DNA of 64,000 bases from Paracyclopina nana (lineage: Eukaryota; Arthropoda; Copepoda; Cyclopoida; Cyclopettidae). The stretch covers positions 2,438,001-2,502,000 of the forward strand of contig JAGUCH010000006.1 in the NCBI GenBank assembly GCA_019096065.1, in the 5' to 3' direction. The notes below the pieces were generated by a model that did no database searches, had not been told where the DNA came from, and saw only the letters and a program-made list of their open reading frames with translations. Both the position numbers and the translations under genes were made by a program. This document shows, one piece after another, positions 37,288 through 49,203 of this stretch (position 1 is its first letter; each line of letters opens with the position of its first letter).

Positions 37288-40200
37288 TATTGTCGATGAT
37301 AATTGCTGCTCCCCTCTTTGGTGATCATTATCTGCAAACACAAGTTGGCGCTGGTAATGTATCATTTCAGATACGTAACATATATACTATGGGGAAAGTT
37401 TGGCCACTTTGTGCCACCTTCTTTTCTCGAGATGCAAAGTAGCGATCATAGACAAGATCTGTCCCCATATTTGTCCCCAAAATTTTACGGCTCAATATAC
37501 TACGTATGCCTGCATATTTTGAGAAAAATGCAGGAAAATGTGGGGTAGCAGGGATCATAGAGAAAACTAGCCCGGCTATGTTTAAAAGAGCAACTTTCAA
37601 ATGTGCTTTTGAGTAATCGAATGGATCGTCTGTGTTGTTCAGCTTCAAACTTATGGATGCCCATCATTAATCTTGCTGGTATTCTATCTGTTTTAGCTGG
37701 GTCATTTGTAACCATATAGACAACTGTCATGTTTCTCCGATTTTTTGCCCAACACTCTCTCGGGCGATAAATTAATGGAGTGAAGCGGTAGCTGATGCCA
37801 ATTGATGGCTGTAAATCTTGGTTATGGTCACTTCCTATTTAAAATTCAGCTGAATGGAAAAAATAGCAATCCATAAATAAGGAGCTGGTGGGTCTAGCTT
37901 GCTCTTTCATAGAATCTCAATAGATCAAAGCAAAAGTAGTGAAAGTGTGACAATGACAAGCTACTACTGCCACTAGTATATGCTCACATTATTCTTTAGG
38001 CAAAAGGGAATTTGAATGGCACAAACAAAAATCATCATTTTGCATATTAAGTGGTGGCTAGCGAATTTGAATAATGCGGCTCCTGCTATACCTTGTCTAT
38101 TGCACAGTAGGAAAAAAAAATATTTCCATCCTTCAACTTGGACTGCGACAGGGAGACGGACTATTCATATTTTAGCCTCCTTTCTCGGATTCCATATAAA
38201 GCCATGGCCAGCTGTGAAAATTCGAGTTTTTGGCCTAAAATGTTATCCACTGTGTGCTGTAGAGCTAGCTAGCTGTCATGTCATGCGGAGATGGCATGCA
38301 AAGCAAACAAAAGCCACAGTAGGCACTCCTCTAGGGAAAAAGTCTCATCAAATGAATCAACAGCAAAGCGGGAAATCAATTGGGGATGCTCCACCTAGCT
38401 ACAAATATGCAAAAACGGCACACACAAACAGTATCAAATTTACATTTTCTCCCAGGAGAAGAGAGGCAGTAGTGGTAGTTGAATTATAGGCCATGAGAAT
38501 TCTCATCATCTGCTTATGAGCAATATAGTCTGAGTCAAGTGTTTGTTTGGTTTGAACTTTTGACATGAAAAAAAAAAATAGAATACACATATTTGCTGCC
38601 CTTTTTCAGCACCAATTAACCAAATTACCCAATTCTAGTACAGAGCAACCTAAGTAGGTTTAAATGCAAAGGTAGCAATCTCATTTTACATGGATGGACC
38701 CATAAACGCTGGAATTCTGCATTGTCAGAGTCGCAGTGAATTTTCACGAGATGCATTTCATTTTAGATGGAACGGGTCCCAGATTTTAATCCACTTGGCA
38801 CTATTATAATCTGTTGCTTGGGAAAAACGAGACGCGCGAGCCTTTTTTGCTGCCAACTTCGTAGAGTAAGCTGTAAAAAGTGGATTGGACGGAAAATGGG
38901 GCCATCAGTTGCTGCTGCGCTTTTTGCCTTGTTATACACGTTTATGCAAATTGCCGGCTCCATGAGACAGACAAGGAAGCCCATCAAGACCACCAAAATT
39001 TGCTGCTATTGAGCATCATCATCGCACATGCAATGGGTGCGAGTTTTACCATTAAAACTATTTGCCTGTTGCCGGAGGAACCCACCCAAATCATTTCCTT
39101 TACCTTTACAGTGTCCCAAGAACCTTGAGCACGAGGGAAATCGTAGCCAAAAGATGCGCAGATGACACACATACACAGTGATGCAATCTAATTGATGCAT
39201 TCCAATGCATCATTTATGCTATTATTAATTTCATTGACCACAAAACAAAAGAAATGCGAGTGGTGTGAATAAATTAGAAAACGCATGATGATACCATAAA
39301 ACCGTATCGTTTTCATGCAACAAAGCAAGAAGGTGGAAAAAAGCTAATTTCGAAAAGTAGGTGCTAAAAAGCGATCACACCCTTGTTGTAAAAGATCAAG
39401 CTTGGCGATAAAGGATGCTCATTTTAGCACACATTCCTGTCCTGCCAGCCAGAAGTCTGGTGCTGTTGCTTTTGACAATTTCGTTAAAAAAAAGGAGGGC
39501 TGAGACGTTGATGATGATGATGCAAAAATTGACCTGAATTCGTTGCCCTGAATTCGACTTCGCCCATCCTCCAACCCTTTAAAATCATTAGTCATTGATG
39601 TACAACAATGATAAGGATTACGGCGATTACGTGCCGAAATGTGAAAAATACAGTCCTGCGCCGCAAAATGAAGTCAATTGTAAAGAGGAGCAGCAAACAT
39701 TTGACCTGTTTTCTGTCACAACGAGTTGAACGATCACTTCATTCGCAACAAAACACTTTATTGTCAAGTGGGGAACAACATGTAGCTAAACCGCGTTGTT
39801 TTGGCGTTTTTATGAAAGCCTAATTTGCAGCGCGGCTGCCAAAACGTAAATAAACAAAGGCAACTCAGCGTAACTTGTCCAGCATAGTTAGACTAAGGAA
39901 CTTATCGGACTCGTTTAGCGATTGCTGAAATTGTGGGGCGTTTGATTGAGCGTAATTGAGTCAGCTTTGCCTGGCTGAGAATGAATAAGTGTCCTGATTT
40001 GCTCACAGAAGGGCGTGTGCCGGAAAAATAGAGTATCGAGATAGATGAGGTCTCCAGTCGAAACTGATCGCGCCAAATTCACCCTCCCTAGCTGCTTGAA
40101 GAGATTTCTCCATGAATCTCATTCAATTCGCCAGCATCAAAATCTCAGCTTAAAGTATTGTGGCCAAGTGGATCAGAAATCAGGAAGCATTGATTTTCAC

Positions 40201-42646
40201 CACACACCAACTTTCACGAGTCATTGAGCCAACAAATTAGCCTACTAGCATCATCCATTTGGTGATGCTCTTCAAGGATTCAAGTTCTACTTTCAATTGT
40301 GATTGATGAATCGCCGAGCTCCACACCTGCTGATATCATGCGGTGTCAAATTGCCAATTTTACCTAGGGTCAAATCGAGTGAAAGTGAAGATTCTACAAC
40401 TTTCAGTCACCCTCAAAAAGTTGGTGAAGAAACGCCCCAAAATAATAATCTGCCAGCCGCAATATCATTACAAAATGTGGAATTGTTCCAAAGCCTGCTC
40501 ACCTAATGAAAGGTAAATCATTTCCACTGCATGAGCATAGTAATTGAGATTTCTACAGAGACTGTAAAGGCGGACGTCGGTTCAACCTTTTGTCATTGAA
40601 ATTTTAGCCTTGAAAAGGCGACTTTTTCTCATACTGTGACAGCTTTGTTGCTTTGCCTCAGATTAATAAGGTATTTAGCTGCTGATCCTCAATAAAGGCT
40701 TGATGCAGCTATAATACAGCAGTGAGTAATTGTGTGCGGCCATAAAAAATAGCAGTAAACGCCCATGTCATGTAGCTCGTGACAGCTGTGCTGACAAGTG
40801 TCACAAGAGTTACACTGATTTTTCCAAGACATCTGATCTCTTTAGTTTTTTCGGGTGCAATGATTTTCTGCTAGGAAAAGAGCCTCAGTTGGGGATATCG
40901 TGGAAATGATTCCCATCTGTCTTATTTTAGAGATTTCAACGAGCGGTCGAAGTCATTAGGTAATATTGTGGAAGGACATCGCGCGAGAACTTTCACAAAA
41001 ATCCCTACAATAAAAAGGGTACTGCTCAGCTGTGGGCTTATCAAAATTAGGCATCACGCCTCTTGAAATGACTTTTGTCATGTATATTTATTTTTTGCAC
41101 CAGCCCACTCAATTTTACCGCGTGTGATTGGGACATTAGCGAGATGACAAGTGCCCATAATGTATAAATGACAAAAGTCCACCCATTAGGCAAAAGTAGT
41201 GAAAGTGTTGATTAGATGAGAATCTCTAAATTGGACAAGTTCATTTTCAGCTTTAAAAAGGATCAGTGCCATAACTGGAAGTGGCTGTTGAAAGTTGGGA
41301 GCGCGTTAATTTCCCAGCAAATTGCAATTTTCTCCTCTGAAATAAACTCACATGGCTACGCCCTCGCATTATTATGATGACGAGCTTGGCTGCTAATGAG
41401 ATTAGAGGGCTATGTCTTATCTAGAATTGCTTAGTCAATGTTTGTTGAACGAAAATTCTCCGCGCCCAATATATAATGCTCCCGAAATACCACCACATAA
41501 ATTTGGAAGTTCTATTTGCTCAAGCATTGAAGGTCAAAATCTGCGTGAAGTTTCGCGCGAGTCATCTGTGTGAGAGGAAAGTGAGATGGAAGCAGCTGGC
41601 TGTCTTTTTCTGGCCAGTAATAGTAATTGAGCCAAGGCCGGTGGATCACGCTTTTCCCAGTAGCCCATATTTGAACCGAATCACAGAACGCTGTTGAAGT
41701 ACCCTTCATAGCATATGCAAAAAGTCAGGCTAGAAATCCAATTATGGACCACAAGCCTTTAGGGTTTTTCTCAGAGCCGAGAAATCTTGGACATTTGGGC
41801 TCTGCAGCAGAAAATTGCTCAATGCTTGCAATGAAACTCTTGCCATCAAGTCGAGGTAAGTGCAATTTCCGAATATTGATCAGGAAGAAGAAGAGCTGAG
41901 GAGCGTGAAATGTTGTCCAACTTTTCTTATCTCGACCTCCCATCGATGATTGGAGGCTTCGATAATAACCATGCGAGATGCATGTGAGCATGTGTTGCAT
42001 ACACACCAGTCAAAACAATGTGCACTTATCCCCTATTGAACGCCAGGCTAGCACAATGGTCCTAATAACCTATAAGAATGGTCAATTTCGGAAAGATGTC
42101 TCAATATTAGTATGCTCGTTGGGCAATAAAAACTCGCTTGAACTTTGCACGTGCCTACGCAGATTTAGCTCGCATGAATTTGATATGATACGAGATGCCG
42201 ATTTATATTAAAATCATGCTAAACATTCGCTTTGTTGGTCAAGCTCATGAATATCAATTGAAACTATAAACTCTTGCCATATAGTTAGCCCTGGTTTTTT
42301 TCCTTCCTCGTGAAAAATGGTCTGTCATTGTCTAATTTCTATACAGCCAATGCTGCTTTGAAGCAGAGTTCTTTATTATATAGAGCTAGATAAGCCAGAA
42401 TATGCATCGACTACTGCTATGCTGCTATTTTGACCACTGTACATTGTAGGCTATACGTTGAAGAACATGACCATTATCAACTTTCTCTCGTGGTCGTTTG
42501 ATGAAAACTCCAATTACTGAGATTCCCCCCAAAAATAAGCCTAGTGATCAATTAAAAGCACATGTGTTCCTTGTCCCGGCCTGATCATCTCCCAACCCAT
42601 GATTTATGGCCCATGGTGAAGACGACCTAATGATGAATGAAATTGC

Positions 42647-42934
42647 TATAAAGGAACCTGCAGGGTCATTTTCAGCACTAAACCAGAGTCAACACCCCAT
42701 ATAAATTCCTCACAACTCTTCTTCGTTCTCGCCTTACCAAGTTGACTGAAAAGTTGCCAAATCATGGCAGAAAACTCATTATCAAAGCACATGTTGCCTG
42801 CACAGCAACGACACCCACACGTATCTTCATTGATTTTTGGTCGGATCTTGATGGATAGATCAATCCAGGCTGGCCAACTCTACCATTACTTTGGAGCAGA
42901 AAACAATTGGGTCCAGTCAAAGTCGATGATGTAA
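42647..42934 (+). CDS. Candidate mini-gene (56 codons) behind a TATA/Inr core promoter
   Basis: TATAAAG (42647-42653) is followed about 26 bp later by an Inr-like TTCAGCA. A start codon in a favourable context (AATCATGG, ATG at 42764) opens 56 codons ending in TAA at 42934. The peptide is Ser/Gln/His-rich without a signal sequence or known motif. It could equally be a first exon or a chance ORF near an RNA promoter. Confidence 0.25.
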
Positions 42935-45900
42935 AATTCCTCGTCCATCATGCATGCCACCAATAAACACCGCGGTGCTCTCCACGCACACAATTCCAGA
43001 CTATTGAAAAGCACATGCTCCACAAAGTGAGCCATTAAAGGTCTGCAGCCATTAATGGGCCCCATCATAAGCAGAGTGCAATAGATTGCTTTTTAATGCT
43101 GCCGATAAGCATCAGACCTATTAAACGCATGCTGAAGCAACATCGCTGATACGATCGAAATCTATTGAAACCCAAAATGGAGTTTCCTCGAATTGGGTCA
43201 GATCTTTGCAATAGGTCGAGGAATCGTCCAATTTTGGCAGATTTGATTGTGCATGCAAGCAACGTTGTTGTTGTAGTGGGTCTAATTATGTTTCCGGGTC
43301 AAAAAGCTAATATTGGAGGCGTAGTAGCAGAAGCTATTCCGAATACTAAGCATTATTTTTGACTTCCGTCGGGTTGCCAGCAAGATCGTAAAAATGCTGG
43401 AATTACACAAATAAGGGCGAGGCTTTCGGTGGAAATCTTCCACCACTACCACTTGAGGGATCGGCATGACATGTGTCAGAATGATCATTAGTTGTTGGAA
43501 ATTCTTTAATCTTCAACTGTCTGAGCATTGAATCGAAGCAACATCATCAATGTGCATGATGACAATGCTCCATCAATGCTCGATTCCACGTTGGCTGCCC
43601 ATTTGTTATTTGCACGTTCTTCCTTTTGACTTCTTTTCACAGCAGGCAACTCGAGAATTTTTTTCCGCTTTACCCTTGCAGCACATTATTTGCTACCAAT
43701 GCTTGCCAACTCCTTTTCGAATTAAGCCCTACAAGCTGAAACATTTTTGTTGGCTCGAAAGTAGATGGCTCTAAATTATTCTGTGTTTGGCTTGCAAAGC
43801 AGGACAAGCAAAAACAACAACATACAATTTGATAAACAAATTATAAAAATAATAATGTTGTGAAACTAGTAGCCAAAAAAACTTGTTTGCATCTGAAAAA
43901 ATGCCGTCATGCTCAATTGAATGTATTCAGAGGAATTCTACAGAGGTAAATTAACGATAATTGCGATTATTCATAAGTTTTCTCGTCGTCATCATAAATC
44001 TTGGGCAAGCAACTTTCCTATTTTTGCATGAGGTGAAAACCACGAAATGCGGATTTTACTAATGGTGCCGGCAATATCTTCATTAGGATGATGACCAAAA
44101 GCGCTCGTATTGACTGACAGGCCTCATAAATGAGGTTTTGGGCAAAATGGCGAAAGTTGATAAATGAATTTCTTTTCCAGCTGCTAAACCATATCTTACT
44201 CTACGCAAGTGGTGCGTACGTTGTCTTTCTCTTGAAAACTCATGGAACTTTAAGCATGAACTTCCTGCCATTTGAAACAACATTTACTGGAGCCAATAAG
44301 CCATATTTTACTCCATAGACGACGTTGCCTGAAAAAACACTGCGAGAGGTCGTAGACTTTTCTTTTATGATTTATGATTGGCAGTAATGAATACGAGCAG
44401 GCAAAAAGAGACAAGTGCATAAAAACGTCTCGATTTAGGTGTCCGGATCATGATGGCCTGCTAGGAATAATTTTCAGGGCCAACGACGAACGTTTGACAG
44501 GAGGAAAACCAGATTCTGATTTTTGCGTCAAATGCAAGATTAATAACGAGTTTCTCCCCAGCTCCCGAGGAGGCCAGCTCTATACAGCTGCGACAATTCA
44601 GTATACGAGAGCCAAAAGAGAAAAAATGAGCACAAGAGAGGAATTTCCAAGTGCCCACCATCGCATCATTATTTGGCAGGGACTGCAATGCAGTAGAGTG
44701 GTTAAATTACTGCACAAAGTTTCTCCATAGCTAATTACAGAGAAAATTCTAAATTCAAACACTTATCCTCTATGGCAAGTTCATGACTCCTCCTCTAATT
44801 GCTGCACTTGGCGCAATACATGGCACATATACAGAGTTCCGATAAACCCATTTATTTTTTCAGATGATTGTGAGAACACGTCCCAAACCGTGCAATTTCG
44901 AGTTTGACCTGTGTCATTATCACACTACGCCCTTTGAGAGCCAATTTGCGGTTAAAGAAGGGGAAAAAAGATTGCTTACCTGGAAACGAGTCGAGATGAT
45001 GAAAAGTGGCAAAAAATCACGCTAATAATGGTAGCTACGGCCTGGTGCGGTCGAGGGCTTGAACATGACTGAATGGTGCACACGACGCATGTGCACCAAC
45101 ACAGTGGTCCGAATTTCTCGGACAGCAGCAAGTCTGGATTTGCGCTTCGACGCGCGAACCAGGCTCAAAGTTCATGCATGACAATTCCTGTGGCTGCTGC
45201 CGCCTTTTTTGTGAATGGATCAAGAATTGAAGGGATTCTTCTCTTTGTGAAATTTTGACAGCTGAAAATGTAGGGGAAATTCGCTACATTAGTGACATCG
45301 TTAATCATACTCGTGAATCGGTTGATTTTGTGGCTTAAAAAATTCCGCACTTGTAATTCCATTACTGTCAAATCCTCCAAGCGCATAATAAAGGATATGG
45401 TGCAAAATCACGATCCGGAATAAAAAGTGGAATACGAAAGTGCGTGAACCGAGTACATTTGTCCGGAACAATGATGATGCATCGCTTGTCCTGGTCGCGC
45501 GTACTTGAAAGTGGCCACCAGGATCACGCTTACTTGATCAACTTGATGATGATGTTGTCTCGTAAAATGGCAATATCAAGGTTGCATAAGGCTGCTTGCG
45601 CGAAAAATAAAATGCTGCCTCGTTATTATGCATATAGCAACCTACTGAAATATTTTAGCCGCGTCAAATCGAAGATGTAGCCGGGTCAAGGCCTTTAATG
45701 GAAGCACGCTGTGGGTGAGTCAACTAAAAGCTTTTAATATTTCCTAAGCTCAAAATTGTCTGAGGTGGCCGAGCCCACTCATTCAAAAATGGCTTCAGAG
45801 TAATGTACCACATTTGATTGGTTTCACTGATCACCTTTACTTTTCAAAGCAAAAAGCAGCCTTATGTTCGATTGACAGATATCTCAAGGAATTATGCCAG

Positions 45901-48004
45901 GAATGCACCGCCATCCTGATAATATCAATATGAGGATGAAAAAGGTACTATTATTCAAGTACAGAAGCCAAGCAATTAGCCAGAATACAATTTAGCATGT
46001 AAGGAAATGTTATGGGCCTAAATTGCCACTAATGAGCTGCACGTTCCAGGTTTAAAGGCACCCACACGTATAGTAAGAGGCAAAAGGATATCATGTATCA
46101 TTGCAGCTGGAGAAATCCACTGTGTCAGATTTTTTGCAACTTGGTAGTGGGCCTTAAAAGAGCCGTGGGCGCGTCAGCTCATGAATTCTGTCGAAGCAGA
46201 TTTGCTCATATGTCATAATTAGATACGATAGAGCACGTGGTGCAAAATTCGTACAAATCCCTCAAAAATGACGATATCCTATTTGCCGACAATCAAAGCA
46301 AAAAGCCTTTTTGTTCACTCTGTGTGCATGACCGATCTTGAAAACTGCTTCCAAATGCTAAACCCTTTAATGTCAAGGGGATTGAAATAAAACCCCGATG
46401 CATAGTACACTCAGGTTCCAGGCTTGGCATTTTAGGAATTAAAACTAGGACTTAGCTATGGCACAAAAACCTTTCATGAATTATTCTATGGGCTGAGAAA
46501 ATTGCATGTTCAGTGCGCATGCAAGCAATTTGGTAATCGGTTTTCGCTGAAATGTGTCCATTTTGCTTTTTAAAAGGGCCAAGGGTAATTTGCTTATTTT
46601 GAAAAAATGACCAGTGAAAATGGACCAAATACGGAATGTTTCATAAAGCGAAAAGATTATTACGCCACTAAAAAGTACATACCTTTGAATATGTTTGAAA
46701 AAAATTCACGCTCGTCATGGAACAAAACAAATCTATATCTAAACTTTACTCACGGTCACTTGATGGTGGCGCAGTTCGTAAATTGTGATGTGTTCCGTCA
46801 AAAATTGGCATGGTTGCAACTTCCACTTCTCGACATTGAAACTCTAAAACTGGCTTTGCTCAGTCGGCTGTTGTTGGGCTGAGTAGATTGCGAGCGTTAC
46901 CAGATGATATCATTTGGTAAAGCTTCAAAAATTAAAACGAAAAGCCTTACGCCGACGCTAATCAAAACAAAATCACCCCAAGCTAAGTTGTTTTGTTTAG
47001 TGAAAAGATGGCGGGAAAATTCAAAGTTGAGGAAGGAAGCGAATAAAGGGTTGTGCTCTGGTTGAGTCAGTGTAGCGTAAAATCGAGTTAGAGCGTGACT
47101 TGTTGGCCAAGATTCCTTTGTTAGGCTTTGCTCAATTGACTCACTTGACAGCCAAGTGGCTCTTCCAATGCGACATTCAATAGATAGATTTCACTACTCG
47201 CATATGAGGAAAGTATTTGTGTGATATTATCGTTCTGTAGCATCTCTTCAGCAGCAGTTGGGTTTTTGGCAAGGACAATTGCAGCATCAAAGCACCGAGT
47301 AATTGGTTCAACTTTCTTTTACCTCCACACTGGGTGGCTTCTTGTCAATCACTCATCGTTTCTCCTTTTAACGCGCGTTAGTCACAACCAATTCTCTTCT
47401 TGTGCATGCGGTGGCAAAATGCTGATTATATACACATGAAATACATACATTTTTGCGAGTGACTTTTTCCCAGGTGTTCTGAAAGGGCGTGTAAGCTGAA
47501 GAACACAATGGACCAACTATTTCATAACTTCTTGATCGACAATGAGCCACACACGAGCTTTAAGTGAAATTGGTGCGCGCGAGTATACCAATTGGGCCCA
47601 TTTTTTGGCTATAGGTTATATGCTGGTATATACTACTCTATGTATACAGGCCGCTGGCGCGATCATTGTGTTTTTTCAGCCCTGTCACGATAACCACTGG
47701 GACAATAAGTCACGTGAAACTGATATTGAAATTGCAGAGCACTAAAAAGTTGGTCAACTCTTGACATTAATTGGCTGGGTGTCAGCACGAGGAGCCCATT
47801 GATCAAATTAATTAGAAATCGGCTTGTTGCTGGGAAAACTCTTGTTTCGCGGGCCAACTTTTCAGTTAGTTAACACGATAAGGATAATATACAAGGCGAG
47901 GTGGAAATTCTAATTATGTTAATGATTTGCTACTGCTGATATGCTAAAGATGTCTGCTACATATGCATATTGGTTATTCAACAACTCAGCGGTGGTCCGA
48001 ATGC

Positions 48005-48013
48005 TATAAATAG
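48005..48013 (+). promoter_or_regulatory. Orphan TATA box
   Basis: TATAAATAG followed 25-30 bp later by a TTTCATTGTC start-like sequence and an ATG that opens only 15 codons. No downstream gene was found before the transposon end at 48447. Confidence 0.25.
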
Positions 48014-48446
48014 CCCAGGCATTTAAGAATTTGCTTTCATTGTCAAGATGCTAACAAGGAGAAATCGTCCAGGAATGTATTTCGATACTTATTGATGCAG
48101 GATGATACGGATTTCAGATTTGTAACATGGTGGTGCATCTTGGTATCGTAAGTCTGGTCTGCCATATTAGGGACTCATTTGCCTAGCAAAAGTGTGCCTA
48201 TATCATGACGTCTAAAGAGGGATAAGCAAAACTGCACTAGAGTTGTTATGATTATCCAACGCCTCCCACTGAATTTTAGTTTTCCCCTTTCGTCATAGGA
48301 AAATATTTGCGGATCTTTCAATGGTCTTGACCATTTTGACAAGAACGACTGAACAATTAGCAAATAGTACCAATTGGGGGAAAGTTGGCTTTGTGGGTTA
48401 AAGCTGGAGATCTGCAACTTATTTAGCTGAGGAGAAATGTAATCAG

Positions 48447-48464
48447 GCTACCCAACTACGCAAA
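48447..48464 (+). repeat. Left terminal inverted repeat of the putative transposon
   Basis: 18-nt exact inverted match to 56548-56565. It is followed inwards by an A/T-run in both copies. Confidence 0.6.
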
Positions 48465-49203
48465 TATTTTTTAGGCTGGAACTTGATCTCGTGTGCCAGC
48501 CCCTTGATCTTAATGTCAGCGAGACTCATTGAGAACCACTCTCTCACAGCTAGCTATATCACGCAAGAAATCTTAATTTCAACACAGAGTGACGTAATCA
48601 AGTATTACATCTCGGCTGAAAGCACACATGTGATTGTGATAAGATTTTCTCATTACTTATAGTACTTTATAAGCGCTACATCTCACATGAACTTTATTTC
48701 GCTCGTTAAACTGTACCTTAATCTTTACAGATAAACACGTTGAGTGATCCTTAAGAATCTCGAGTGCAAAATATGCGAGGAAAGCACCAAAAGCACACTT
48801 TGGCCACAGTGAAATTGGCAAATTTGGTTTGCGATGAAGAGATCGTCACTTTATGCTGTTAGATATCACTTAACGTACGCGTAATTACTGCTGCTAAATG
48901 GCAATTAAGGCAAAAATATAACTTATTTGATCTAAGTTGACGGCACGAAGTTTGTTCTTTATTGTCTTCCCTGAATTGTCGCACAAAATGTCATAAGTTT
49001 CCAAAACATGAGTAGTAGTAAGTATTACACACAAGAAATAGTCATGTTACATTAAGCATAGAGAAAATTATCATAATTGTCACATGTTCGCGCACGAGAG
49101 AGCTGGAATTTGCATCAGCTATAAAACAAAGCCTATGTTGCAATGACGATTGCAAACAAACTGCTAACTTTTTCTAGGACATGTTTCACAAGATCAAGGA
49201 GTT

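Larger units (their letters stand above)
37332..48446. other. 11-kb interval with no convincing protein gene
   Basis: All open frames are short, lack signal peptides, domains or matching splice sites, and are spread over six frames. It probably holds the promoter and distal elements of the minus-strand GPCR. Local items: a palindrome at 39193-39212, a 19-nt word shared by 37930-37948 and 41190-41208, a core promoter with a mini-ORF at 42647-42934, and an orphan TATA box at 48005-48013. Confidence 0.5.
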
